A stretch of 64,000 nucleotides of DNA from Mesorhizobium sp. INR15 (GTDB taxonomy: Bacteria > Pseudomonadota > Alphaproteobacteria > Rhizobiales > Rhizobiaceae). The stretch spans positions 4,722,001-4,786,000 of the forward strand of contig NZ_CP045496.1 in the NCBI RefSeq assembly GCF_015500075.1. The letters are read 5' to 3'. The translations under genes and the position numbers were made by a program. The notes under the pieces are model-generated. The model worked only from the letters and a program-made list of their open reading frames with translations, made no database searches and was not told the origin of the DNA. Shown here one piece after another: positions 1 through 7,860 of this stretch (positions within the stretch are counted from its first letter, which is position 1; each line of letters starts with the position of its first letter).

Positions 1-693
1 GGTCGACAGGATCTCTTCGCCGTCCATGCCGAGCGCCATCAGCAGCGACGTCACCGGAATCTTGCGGCGGCGATCGATGCGGGCGTGCACGACGTCCTTG
101 GAATCGAACTCGATGTCGAGCCACGAACCGCGATAGGGGATGACGCGCGCGGCAAACAGAAGCTTGCCCGACGAGTGCGACTTGCCCTTGTCATGGTCGA
201 AGAAGACGCCCGGCGAACGGTGCATCTGCGAGACGATGACGCGCTCGGTGCCGTTGACGATGAAGGTACCGTTCAAGGTCATGAGCGGCATGTCGCCCAT
301 GTAGACGTCCTGCTCCTTGATGTCCTTGATCGACTTCGCGCCGGTATCTTCGTCGATATCGAACACGATGAGGCGCAGCGTCACCTTCAGCGGCGCGGCG
401 TAGGTCAGGTCGCGCTGACGGCATTCGTCAACGTCGAATTTCGGTCCTTCGAACTCATACTTCACGAATTCCAGCATCGAGGAGCCGGAGAAGTCCTGAA
501 TCGGGAAGACCGACTTGAAAACGGCTTGCAGTCCCTCATCCGGACGTCCGCCCTTGGGCTCCGCCACCATCAGGAACTGGTCATAAGATGCCTTCTGAAC
601 CTCGATCAGGTTCGGCATCTCCGCAACTTCCGGGATCTTTCCGAAGAACTTGCGTACGCGTCTGCGGCCATTGAAAGTCTGGGTCTGGGCCAT
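1..693 (-). CDS. rpoB: RNA polymerase beta subunit, N-terminal part (cut by window edge)
   Basis: This encodes the first 231 residues of the beta subunit of DNA-dependent RNA polymerase; the rest lies beyond base 1. The protein starts MAQTQTFNGRRRVRKFFGKI and continues with the IPNLIEVQ-type opening and protrusion/lobe segments typical of RpoB, including IVNGTERVIVSQMHRSPGV. The ATG at 693 is preceded by a good ribosome site (AAGGAG). It lies 254 bases downstream of rplL in the standard ribosomal-protein/RNA polymerase transcription unit. Identification is from direct reading of the translated minus strand, and there is no realistic alternative. Confidence 0.97.
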   Translation of the reverse strand, partial: MAQTQTFNGRRRVRKFFGKIPEVAEMPNLIEVQKASYDQFLMVAEPKGGRPDEGLQAVFKSVFPIQDFSGSSMLEFVKYEFEGPKFDVDECRQRDLTYAAPLKVTLRLIVFDIDEDTGAKSIKDIKEQDVYMGDMPLMTLNGTFIVNGTERVIVSQMHRSPGVFFDHDKGKSHSSGKLLFAARVIPYRGSWLDIEFDSKDVVHARIDRRRKIPVTSLLMALGMDGEEILST

Positions 694-825
694 CGTCGCT
701 CCTTAGCTCTAAACTCGGGACGAACCTCGCCGCGGCTCGCCTTGCATTCTGGACCACCTTGGCGGCAGCCCTTTGTCTGTTTTCCCGCCACCTGGCGGCG
801 GCTGGCTAGAACGGGAGAAAACCCG

Positions 826-858
826 TTTCCTGAAGGCCGGCCCGCGGCCCTCAGGAAA
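826..858 (-). promoter_or_regulatory. Hairpin in the rplL-rpoB spacer (1 of 2)
   Basis: TTTCCTGA and TCAGGAAA form the outer stem around a GC-rich core (GGCCG/CGGCC). There is no T-run, so it is more likely an RNA processing or attenuation element than a terminator. In other bacteria this spacer carries a partial attenuator and an RNase III site; a similar role here is inference. Confidence 0.45.
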
Positions 859-910
859 GAGGTTCTCGTATGTCTCGCGTTACGCGGCCTCCCTTGGACA
901 CCAAGGAAGT

Positions 911-935
911 GGCGGACGGCGCGAGGCCGTCCGCC
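911..935 (-). promoter_or_regulatory. Perfect hairpin just after rplL (2 of 2)
   Basis: GGCGGACGGC and GCCGTCCGCC form a perfect 10-bp stem with a 5-base loop, 12 bases after the rplL stop. No T-run follows on the minus strand. The likely role is attenuation or mRNA processing that sets the L12 to RNA polymerase ratio; full termination is unlikely because rpoB has no obvious separate promoter. Confidence 0.5.
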
Positions 936-947
936 GGTATTCAACGC

Positions 948-1325
948 TTACTTCAGTTCGACCTTGGCGCCGGCTGCTTCCAGCTGGGCCTTGAACTTGT
1001 CAGCGTCGGCCTTGGAAACGGCTTCCTTGACCGGCTTCGGAGCTGCTTCCACCAGGTCCTTGGCTTCCTTGAGGCCAAGACCGGTGATGGCGCGCACTTC
1101 CTTGATGACGTTGATCTTCTGAGCGCCTGCCTCGACGAGAACGACGTCGAACTCGGTCTTCTCTTCGACCGGAGCAGCAGCAGCAGCACCACCGCCAGCG
1201 GCGGCAACAGCCACCGGAGCAGCGGCGGAAACGCCCCACTTTTCTTCCAGAAGCTTCGACAGCTCGGCCGCCTCGAGGACGGTCAGCTTCGAAAGGTCGT
1301 CTACGATCTTTGCGAGATCAGCCAT
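948..1325 (-). CDS. rplL: 50S ribosomal protein L7/L12
   Basis: This is the flexible stalk protein of the large ribosomal subunit, which forms dimers on L10 and recruits translation GTPases. The 125-residue product has the N-terminal dimerisation domain (ADLAKIVDDLSKLTVLEAAE), an Ala/Gly-rich hinge at about residues 34-55, and the C-terminal globular domain with the conserved GLGLKEAKDLVE segment. Length and domain order are normal for the family. It follows rplJ by 54 bases and precedes rpoB in the same operon. Confidence 0.98.
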   Translation of the reverse strand: MADLAKIVDDLSKLTVLEAAELSKLLEEKWGVSAAAPVAVAAAGGGAAAAAPVEEKTEFDVVLVEAGAQKINVIKEVRAITGLGLKEAKDLVEAAPKPVKEAVSKADADKFKAQLEAAGAKVELK

Positions 1326-1379
1326 TGTAATGTTCCTTCATAAGGTTCGAACGTGTGTATGTGATAGCGAGGAACGGCC

Positions 1380-1898
1380 TCATGCCGCCTCGTCCTTCCG
1401 GGCGTAAGCGCCGATGACGCGCGCGACCGAAGCCGCTGGCGCATTGACGATCTGGGCGATCCGGGTTGCCGGCGTGGCGATCATGCCAACCAGCCTGGCG
1501 CGCAGCTCGTCGAGCGACGGAAGTGTGGCGAGTGCCTTCACACCGTCGGCGTTGAGCGAGGTGGTGCCCATTGCGCCACCGAGAATGACAAGCTTGTCAT
1601 TTCCCTTGGCGAAATCGGACGCGACCTTCGGCGCCGCAATCGGATCCTCCGAATAAGCAATCAGCGTCTGTCCCTTGAACAGATCGATGATCGATGCGGA
1701 GTCCGTGCCCTGAAGAGCGATTTTGGCGAGACGGTTCTTCGCGACTTTGACGGTACCACCGGCGGCGCGCATTTTCGACCGAAGGTCGTTCATTTGCGCG
1801 ACGGTGATACCGGCGTAGTGGGCCACGACCACTGAACCTGCGTTCAAGAACGCACCGTTCAGGCCCGTGACGAGTTCGCGTTTTTCCGCTCTGTCCAC
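1380..1898 (-). CDS. rplJ: 50S ribosomal protein L10
   Basis: L10 anchors the L7/L12 dimers to 23S rRNA and usually autoregulates the rplJL transcript. The 172-residue product starts MDRAEKRELVTGLN and keeps the L10 core (VVAHYAGITVAQMNDLRSKM, GTVKVAKNRLAKIAL). The C-terminal helical tail that binds L12 is present (residues about 135-172). The spacing to rplL is 54 bases. The 413-base upstream leader contains hairpins consistent with L10 control. Confidence 0.97.
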   Translation of the reverse strand: MDRAEKRELVTGLNGAFLNAGSVVVAHYAGITVAQMNDLRSKMRAAGGTVKVAKNRLAKIALQGTDSASIIDLFKGQTLIAYSEDPIAAPKVASDFAKGNDKLVILGGAMGTTSLNADGVKALATLPSLDELRARLVGMIATPATRIAQIVNAPAASVARVIGAYARKDEAA

Positions 1899-2311
1899 TG
1901 CCTATCTCCAGTTGACCCCAATCCTGCTAACGGGAACATTCCCATTGACGAGGACCGGCGTCGGGTTGCCTTTGTCGGCCGGGCTATCCAGTAACGGATC
2001 TCCCGAACGACGCTCGAGGATCCTGCCCCCTTTCGCCACATCGACGGCCAGGCCGGAGATGCGCAGACAAAAGGCAAACACGGTTCGAACCTTTCATTGG
2101 AGCGGTCGCTCCGTTGTCCGGTCTTCACCCGTCTCATGCAGGCCCACATGAATTAAGGCCCTCCCCTTGGAACCAAGGCTTGGACCGCCCGCAATCTCGG
2201 ACAGGATGTCCGGAAGCCTCGCGGCTTCCGGCACCGGGCCGCCAACCTGAGGTCGGAGGCCCGGGATTCTTTTACGGATCAGCCGCCTAGCGGCCGATCC
2301 AAATGGTCATA
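1899..2311 (-). promoter_or_regulatory. rplJL leader region with stacked hairpins
   Basis: This 413-base non-coding stretch lies between rplA and rplJ. It contains a perfect 9-bp stem, CCGGAAGCC/GGCTTCCGG at 2210-2231 with a TCGC loop, a second pairing CCGGGCC/GGCCCGG at 2234-2264, and a GATC-containing hairpin at 2276-2300 just after rplA. The place and size fit the L10(L12)4 autoregulatory leader and an rplA-end processing or terminator hairpin. The structures are seen; the regulatory role is inferred from the usual arrangement. I do not see a convincing promoter box. Confidence 0.5.
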
Positions 2312-3010
2312 TCAGGACGCAGCGAGCGTCGAGACGTCGAGCTTGAGGCCCGGGCCCATCGTCGAGGTGACAGACACCTTCTTGACGTAGTTGCCCTTGG
2401 CGCCAGCCGGCTTTGCCTTGGTCACCGCATCGGCGAAGGCGCGGATGTTTTCTTCCAGAGCCTTGACGTCGAACGAGACCTTGCCGACGCCGGCATGGAC
2501 GATGCCAGCCTTTTCGACGCGGAACTCGACCGCACCGCCCTTGGACGCCTTGACGGCGGCGGCGACGTCGGTGGTGACGGTGCCGACCTTCGGGTTCGGC
2601 ATCATGCCGCGCGGGCCGAGCACTTTACCCAGACGGCCTACGAGCGGCATCATGTCCGGCGTGGCGATGCAGCGATCGAAATCGATCGTGCCCTTCTGGA
2701 CGATGTCGACCAGATCCTCGGCACCAACGATGTCGGCGCCGGCGGCACGCGCTTCGTCAGCCTTGTCGCCGCGCGCGAACACAGCGACGCGGACCGAGCG
2801 GCCGGTGCCGTTCGGCAGGTTGACCACGCCGCGGACCATCTGGTCGGCATGGCGCGGGTCGACGCCGAGGTTCATGGCGACTTCGATGGTCTCGTCGAAC
2901 TTGACCGAGGAACGATCCTTGAGCAGCTTCAGAGCATCGCCCAGGGCATAGGCCTTGTTGGGATCGATGCCTTCGCGGGTCTTCGATACACGCTTTGCAA
3001 TCTTTGCCAT
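2312..3010 (-). CDS. rplA: 50S ribosomal protein L1
   Basis: L1 forms the mobile L1 stalk that helps release deacylated tRNA from the E site. The 232-residue product starts MAKIAKRVSKTREGIDPNKA. It holds the family signature around GRLGKVLGPRGMMPNPKVGT and the usual C-terminal TSTMGPGLKLD. Length is typical. The gene follows rplK after only 4 bases, which indicates cotranscription and probably translational coupling. Confidence 0.98.
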   Translation of the reverse strand: MAKIAKRVSKTREGIDPNKAYALGDALKLLKDRSSVKFDETIEVAMNLGVDPRHADQMVRGVVNLPNGTGRSVRVAVFARGDKADEARAAGADIVGAEDLVDIVQKGTIDFDRCIATPDMMPLVGRLGKVLGPRGMMPNPKVGTVTTDVAAAVKASKGGAVEFRVEKAGIVHAGVGKVSFDVKALEENIRAFADAVTKAKPAGAKGNYVKKVSVTSTMGPGLKLDVSTLAAS

Positions 3011-3014
3011 GATC

Positions 3015-3443
3015 TTAGCCCACCACTTCCAGACCCATCGAGCGGGCGGAGCCCTCGACCATACGCATGGCCGCTTCGACGTCGTTTGCGTTCAGATCCT
3101 TCATCTTGGCGGTGGCGATCTCGCGGACCTTGTCGCGCGAAACGGTGCCAGCCTTGACCTTGCCCGGCTCCTTGGAACCAGCTGTCAGGTTCGCCGCCTT
3201 CTTGAGGAAGTAGCTCACCGGGGCCGTCTTCATGACGAAGGTGAACGACTTATCCTGATAGTAGGTGATGACGACGGGAACCGGAGAACCCTTTTCCATT
3301 TCCTGGGTCTGCGCGTTGAACGCCTTGCAGAATTCCATGATGTTTATGCCACGCTGACCAAGCGCCGGGCCGATCGGCGGAGACGGCGTTGCCGATCCCG
3401 CTTTGACCTGGAGCTTGAGCTGGCCTGCAATTTTCTTAGCCAT
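3015..3443 (-). CDS. rplK: 50S ribosomal protein L11
   Basis: L11 sits at the GTPase-associated centre of the large subunit and takes part in the stringent response. The 142-residue product has the N-terminal GQLKLQVKAGSATPSPPIGP segment, the ALGQRGINIMEFCKAFN signature and the C-terminal rRNA-binding domain ending SARSMGLEV. Length is normal. The order nusG-rplK-rplA is the usual bacterial one. Confidence 0.98.
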   Translation of the reverse strand: MAKKIAGQLKLQVKAGSATPSPPIGPALGQRGINIMEFCKAFNAQTQEMEKGSPVPVVITYYQDKSFTFVMKTAPVSYFLKKAANLTAGSKEPGKVKAGTVSRDKVREIATAKMKDLNANDVEAAMRMVEGSARSMGLEVVG

Positions 3444-3562
3444 CTCTTTTCCTGCCTTTTCTCATGCCGGCATTGCCGGCGGTTGCAGTCTGGTGGTTCG
3501 ATCCATGCGGCCGGCTAAGCCGCACTCGTCTCCCACCGTACTCAGAGCCGCGCGATCTCCGC

Positions 3563-3590
3563 GCCGCCCTTCCCTGCCGCACAGGGCGGC
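3563..3590 (-). promoter_or_regulatory. Hairpin between nusG and rplK
   Basis: GCCGCCCT and AGGGCGGC pair across a 12-base loop, starting 11 bases after the nusG stop. No T-run follows, so partial termination or RNA processing is the likely role. The remaining rplK leader (3444-3562) shows no clear promoter to my reading. Confidence 0.4.
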
Positions 3591-3601
3591 AGGATTTCGG
3601 A

Positions 3602-4129
3602 TCAGCCCTTTTCGACCTGTCCGAATTCCAGATCGACCGGCACGGCGCGCCCGAAGATCGAAACTTCCACCTTGAGCCGCGCACGCTCCTCGTCCACTTC
3701 CTGGACGAAACCGTTGAACGACGCGAAAGGACCATCCGACACGCGGATCGCCTCGCCGATCTCGAAAGTGACCGAGGGCTTCGGCCGCTCGACACCTTCC
3801 TGCACCTGGTTCAGGATGCGCTGGGCCTCGGCTTCGGTGATCGGCACCGGCTTCGAGTCGCCCAGGAACCCCGTTACCTTCGGCGTGTTCTTCACGAGCG
3901 AGAACACGGCATCGGTCAGGTTGGCCTTCAGGAGCACGTAGCCCGGGAAGAATTTGCGCTCGGCATCGACCTTGCGGCCACGGCGAACTTCGACGACCTT
4001 CTCGGTCGGCACGACGATCTGATGGATATCGGCGGACAGACCCTTCTGCTTGGCCTTGTTCTCGATATCCTCGGCGACCTTTTTTTCAAAGTTCGAATAG
4101 GCGTGGACGATGTACCACCGCGCGGTCAT
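3602..4129 (-). CDS. nusG: Transcription termination/antitermination factor NusG
   Basis: NusG binds RNA polymerase through its N-terminal NGN domain and links it to Rho or the ribosome through its C-terminal KOW domain. The 175-residue product begins MTARWYIVHAYSNFEKKVAE. It has the central GYVLLKANL and VTGFLGD signatures and a KOW segment (IGEAIRVSDGPFASFNGFVQ) near residue 125-145. It follows secE by 27 bases in the usual secE-nusG pair. Confidence 0.97.
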   Translation of the reverse strand: MTARWYIVHAYSNFEKKVAEDIENKAKQKGLSADIHQIVVPTEKVVEVRRGRKVDAERKFFPGYVLLKANLTDAVFSLVKNTPKVTGFLGDSKPVPITEAEAQRILNQVQEGVERPKPSVTFEIGEAIRVSDGPFASFNGFVQEVDEERARLKVEVSIFGRAVPVDLEFGQVEKG

Positions 4130-4156
4130 TTCAAGATTTCTCCGTAATCGCCGGAC

Positions 4157-4360
4157 TTAGCGTCCGATGCCAAGAAGCTGCTCGACCGCAAGGCCCATGA
4201 GCTGATCAGCGGTGAAGAAAAAGACCATCGCGATCACAGCGAAAGCCAGAACCATCACCGTCGAGATCATCGTTTCGCGACGCGACGGCCAAGTCACCTT
4301 GGCGGTCTCCGCGCGAACCTGCTGGAGAAAGACGAAAGGATTTGTGGTTTTCGAAGCCAT
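4157..4360 (-). CDS. secE: Preprotein translocase subunit SecE
   Basis: SecE is the clamp subunit of the SecYEG channel. The 67-residue product starts MASKTTNPFVFLQQVRAETA and contains the conserved KVTWPSRRET motif followed by one membrane segment (about residues 32-58). I chose the ATG at 4360 because it gives the standard short alphaproteobacterial SecE; the frame stays open upstream to 4438 but that extension is not SecE-like. It is cotranscribed with nusG. Confidence 0.95.
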   Translation of the reverse strand: MASKTTNPFVFLQQVRAETAKVTWPSRRETMISTVMVLAFAVIAMVFFFTADQLMGLAVEQLLGIGR

Positions 4361-4729
4361 ATGCCGCTCTGTCTTCAAGACCCGTTGGCCGGGTCCCCTG
4401 GATGATCCCGCTGGCCGGGACGTGCCGCCTAGGCTCACTCTCGCGCCGAATCAGCGCAATCATTTCGCCCATGCAAATCAGACGCGTAAAGCCGGCTTCC
4501 CAGCTCCACGCGTCGCGTGTCTGTTTCGTCTACATAAAACCGATTCTTGATCCACGCAAGTGGCAAGTGCCCGCTTTATGACCAAACGCCGCCTCGGAAC
4601 CATCCAGTCGTTCCGTCCCGGCTATGGCGCCCTTATGCCCCAATCGCCCTAATATGGCAAGCGCGTCGCCAATTTTCAAAGGCAGGACTGCAAAAGAGCG
4701 TATTTCGTTCACTTCGCCATTTCTAGAAA
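4361..4729. other. secE upstream region, no gene
   Basis: This 369-base spacer lies between tRNA-Trp and secE. Open frames across it show no recognisable protein. It should contain the secE-nusG promoter unless transcription reads through from tRNA-Trp; I cannot point to a convincing -35/-10 pair. Confidence 0.4.
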
Positions 4730-4805
<76 letters not shown>

Positions 4806-4887
4806 ATCGTGCGCAACTCGGCGCAGCAGGCGCTTCCTAAAAGCTTCCGCACGCTCTGTAAAGAGCGGTTTGCATGCAAACGCACCT

Positions 4888-5442
4888 TCACACCCTGTGC
4901 CAGAAGCCGGGATAGGTGACGACCAGTCCGTCCCGGTCGATTTCGAGTTCGCGCTTGAAGTCGCTGGCGCGCGATTCATAGAGGTATCGCCTGCCCTCTT
5001 CGAGACATGTGTAGCGTTGTGGATAGCTCACGACAGTGAGCGCCGGCAACTCGATGAAAGCCGTAATGACCTCGGCACTCTGGCCGGTCGCCAACCGCAA
5101 TCGCCTGATCGGCAGAGTGTTGGTGAACGGCGTGACGGTAAGATCAGGGTCCAGAATGCCGTCAAGTTCGGGCATCGGCATGCCGTTCCTGGTCCAGCGG
5201 CCATCGCCGTCCGAAGCAAGAACCAGCCTTTCGCCAGTGCCGATCATATCGACCTCGACGCTCCTGGCACACCAACCAGCGTCGCAGACGATACGGTAGC
5301 GAACCGCGAACGGATCCTCGCCGGAACAGATGACCGCCGCTTCCGCCAAAATCTCCCCTGAACGCCGCCGCAGGGCCAGATGTTCGAGACCAGGCCCATC
5401 CCATTCGCGCCAACGGACGATCCGCGACTCGTCGGACGTCAC
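4888..5442 (-). CDS. Putative glycolipid-binding family protein
   Basis: This 184-residue soluble protein resembles the putative glycolipid-binding family (DUF1089/PF06475): an opening with WREWDGPGLEHL, a central DGRWTRNGMPMPELDGILDP and a late FIELPALTVVSYPQRY. No signal peptide or membrane segment is visible. Its start overlaps the stop of the truncated haemoglobin gene by four bases (ATGA), so the two are translationally coupled. The family's biochemical role is poorly defined, so I name the family only. The assignment is from memory of family motifs, not a search. Confidence 0.75.
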   Translation of the reverse strand: MTSDESRIVRWREWDGPGLEHLALRRRSGEILAEAAVICSGEDPFAVRYRIVCDAGWCARSVEVDMIGTGERLVLASDGDGRWTRNGMPMPELDGILDPDLTVTPFTNTLPIRRLRLATGQSAEVITAFIELPALTVVSYPQRYTCLEEGRRYLYESRASDFKRELEIDRDGLVVTYPGFWHRV

Positions 5443-5954
5443 TCTTCCAGAGCCTTTGGTGGAAGCACACCATCACCACCCGGCGGTGTGTATGGACCGC
5501 CCGGCACGCCCCAGCCCCAGGCCGGCATCGGTTCCGTCTCTGGATTGCAGGTCTCGCCAAGATTGGAATTCATCTTGGCCAGCCGCGATCCCCATTCGAC
5601 ATAGCCCATGAAAGCCGAGCGGAATTCCGGATCATCCGGCAGGCCGACTGTGTCCGCGGCATCGGCCAGGAGATTGATCCAGCGGCGGCGCTGTTCCTCG
5701 GTCAGATGCTTGCCCAAATGGTGCATCACCATCTCGCGATGGCCGCCAAATTGTTCGCTGTAAGTCTTCGGTCCGCCAAAGACCTCGCCGACGAAAGCCG
5801 CGACATGGGCCGGATGATCCGGCGACATGGTTTTGAACACCGGTCCAACGATCGGGTCCTGCGCAACCTTGTCGTAGAAGGTTTGCGTCAAGCGGTTCAA
5901 CGCTTCGATGCCGCCGGCCCATTCGTAGAGAGTTGGAACATCCTTGCTCATCAC
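5439..5954 (-). CDS. Group II truncated haemoglobin
   Basis: This is a small haem protein of the 2-on-2 globin type, usually linked to O2/NO chemistry. The fold is readable in LYEWAGGIEALNRLTQTFYD, then FVGEVFGGPKTYSEQFGGH and MVMHHLGKHLTEEQRRRW, where the conserved His of HLGKH is the expected proximal ligand. Residues after about 135 form a Pro/Gly-rich tail (PAWGWGVPGGPYTPPGG) that is not part of the globin core. Two adjacent Met codons make the start 5954 or 5951. It is coupled to the downstream glycolipid-binding-like gene. Confidence 0.85.
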   Translation of the reverse strand: MMSKDVPTLYEWAGGIEALNRLTQTFYDKVAQDPIVGPVFKTMSPDHPAHVAAFVGEVFGGPKTYSEQFGGHREMVMHHLGKHLTEEQRRRWINLLADAADTVGLPDDPEFRSAFMGYVEWGSRLAKMNSNLGETCNPETEPMPAWGWGVPGGPYTPPGGDGVLPPKALEE

Positions 5955-6037
5955 CGATCCTCAAGCCTCGACAGGCATGAAAGATACGGCAAGGCCTGGC
6001 GGCGCTCAACCTCCCAGCATGGCCAGGGCGGGAACCG

Positions 6038-7693
6038 CTACAGCTTCGCAGGCGTGTCCACCTGTGCATTCGTGGATGGCAGAGCCCGACAATTATCGGG
6101 TTTCGGCGATGATTTGCATATCATGGCTCCGGTCAGTGCGCTGACTGATTGAGGCCCGGTCGTCAGCCTGAAATTCAGCATCGTATCAGCACTGAGCTGG
6201 ACATAATGCACCGAGAGCGCCGATTGCATCAAAAGGGAAAAACCTGACCCGATGTCCATCTCGCCGAGATAGTCGCTGGTTTTTTGCTCGAACGCCAGGA
6301 AATGCACAGACAAGCGAGCACCGTCGCCGACGACGCGTCCAACGCCACCGGCGAACAGGATCGGACAGGCCGCATCGCACTGCCCGCCTGCATCGGTCGC
6401 AATGCCGGCATAGACACCATTTTTGGGAGTGCATCCGACATTTTGCGGAGCACATCCGACAAAGGTCGTTCGCGCTACCGCCACGTCAAGCTTGTGTTCA
6501 CGGATCAATCTTCCGACGGCCATGGCGCCGAGCACGTCGCCACCCAGTGAACTGACAACCAACGGCAACCTTCGACTTCCAATTGTCTCAAACAGCTGAC
6601 GCAGCCTCTTCGGCGTCTCGGATGTAATCACGCCTTGAGCGGAAATCCATTCGGGGCAATCAGGATTGCAGACCGGATCGCCGCCGCGAACAAGCACAAA
6701 GCGCATGTCTTCAGGGGCCTTCGCAACCTCCGGCTCAAGCGCGGCCGCAGCGGCGGGCTCTGCCACCGGTGCTTTTGTTGCAGGCATGACCACTTGCCGG
6801 CAATTCGAGGCCAAAGGGTCAACCATGCACAGGCTTGCGCTGGTCAACAGGTCTACAGCATCCGTGCCAGTAACCAGCTTCATCGTCAGCATGTCGTCGA
6901 GGGCGACCTGGTGGATTTCGCTGGCTGGCGTTGCCTTCATCGTCGCCAGCATGTCCGCGCCTATACCCATCCCCGTCAGATAGGTGGAGAGCCTTCTCTC
7001 AACCGCCTTGCTCATCTCATAGGTCTTGTAGCTGCCAGCCTCCGTGCGGCCGACGACCTTGGTGCCGATAACCTTCTTCCTGCCGTTCACAATTCTATAG
7101 GTGGTGCGGTAACTTATCTGTTCGCGCCGGTATGTGGTGGTTATCTGGTGAACACCTAGAAAAGCCCAGCTGCCGACGAGACGGCGCACGCCTCCGGCAA
7201 ACATCAGCGGACAAGCGGAACTACACATGGTGCCACCGTCAAAGGCAATGCCGAAATAGGCGGCGCCCTTGCCGTCATTGACCCGGCAATCCTTCATCCC
7301 CGGCCAACAACCGGAAAACCTGGTCGCGCCGACGGCGATGTCGAGCTTGTTCTTGCGGATTATTCGGCCAAGCTGAAGCGCCGCGTCGACATTGCCGCCG
7401 GGGGAATTGACGACGATCGGCAGTTTCCGGGGGAGCGCTTTCAACGTACGCCTGAGCAGAGCTGGCGTCCCGGCCTCAATGGTGCCTTCGGCGGATATCC
7501 ATTCCGGACAGTTGGGCTCGCAGCCCGACGCGTTGCTGCGCACGACGACGAACCGCATCTGCGAACTATCGTTGGACCATATCTTCGGATCGGATATTTT
7601 CGGGAAGATGTCCTCAGCCTTCGCGGCGAAGACTGCCATCACCATCGCTACAACCGGTGCCAGGCGAGCCAGCCCGCGCCACCAACTTGCCAT
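6038..7693 (-). CDS. Exported tandem-domain COG3904-like (ClpP/crotonase-fold) protein
   Basis: This protein of about 551 residues has an N-terminal signal segment (MASWWRGLARLAPVVAMVMA) and two homologous halves. Each half opens with MRFVxVR, then PxCPEWISAxGxI, then LPxVVxSxGGxV...GRxIRxxKLDxAVxxTxFxGC, and reaches an xACPxxFAGGVxRxVG segment. The pattern GGxV...ACPxxFAGG resembles the SDH/ClpP-like fold of COG3904 predicted periplasmic proteins. Paired cysteines suggest disulphides in the periplasm. I chose ATG 7693 (AGGAAG upstream); a TTG at 7729 with GGGGGC upstream is an alternative. Proteolytic activity is unproven; function is unknown. Confidence 0.75.
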   Translation of the reverse strand: MASWWRGLARLAPVVAMVMAVFAAKAEDIFPKISDPKIWSNDSSQMRFVVVRSNASGCEPNCPEWISAEGTIEAGTPALLRRTLKALPRKLPIVVNSPGGNVDAALQLGRIIRKNKLDIAVGATRFSGCWPGMKDCRVNDGKGAAYFGIAFDGGTMCSSACPLMFAGGVRRLVGSWAFLGVHQITTTYRREQISYRTTYRIVNGRKKVIGTKVVGRTEAGSYKTYEMSKAVERRLSTYLTGMGIGADMLATMKATPASEIHQVALDDMLTMKLVTGTDAVDLLTSASLCMVDPLASNCRQVVMPATKAPVAEPAAAAALEPEVAKAPEDMRFVLVRGGDPVCNPDCPEWISAQGVITSETPKRLRQLFETIGSRRLPLVVSSLGGDVLGAMAVGRLIREHKLDVAVARTTFVGCAPQNVGCTPKNGVYAGIATDAGGQCDAACPILFAGGVGRVVGDGARLSVHFLAFEQKTSDYLGEMDIGSGFSLLMQSALSVHYVQLSADTMLNFRLTTGPQSVSALTGAMICKSSPKPDNCRALPSTNAQVDTPAKL

Positions 7694-7804
7694 ACTTCCT
7701 GAGCGGCTTCCCGGAACCACGCTTGGCAAGAGCCCCCTTTATGCAACCCATAATAATTGCGGCGACGGCGCTTGCAATACTCGTCCCGCAGGGTAGCGGA
7801 AATG

Positions 7805-7829
7805 AAAAGGGCGGCCCGAAGACCGCCCT
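7805..7829 (-). terminator. Intrinsic terminator of tuf
   Basis: AGGGCGG/CCGCCCT forms a stem with an 8-base loop, followed on the minus strand by TTTTC. It lies 31 bases after the tuf stop, in the right orientation to end tuf transcription before the COG3904-like gene. Confidence 0.75.
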
Positions 7830-7860
7830 CCCATCGAATTCCGGCAAATGCCGGCCTCGA

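Noticed and set aside
911..935. Hairpin after rplL as a full terminator
   Set aside because: No T-run follows, and rpoB immediately downstream needs the transcript; attenuation or processing is more likely.
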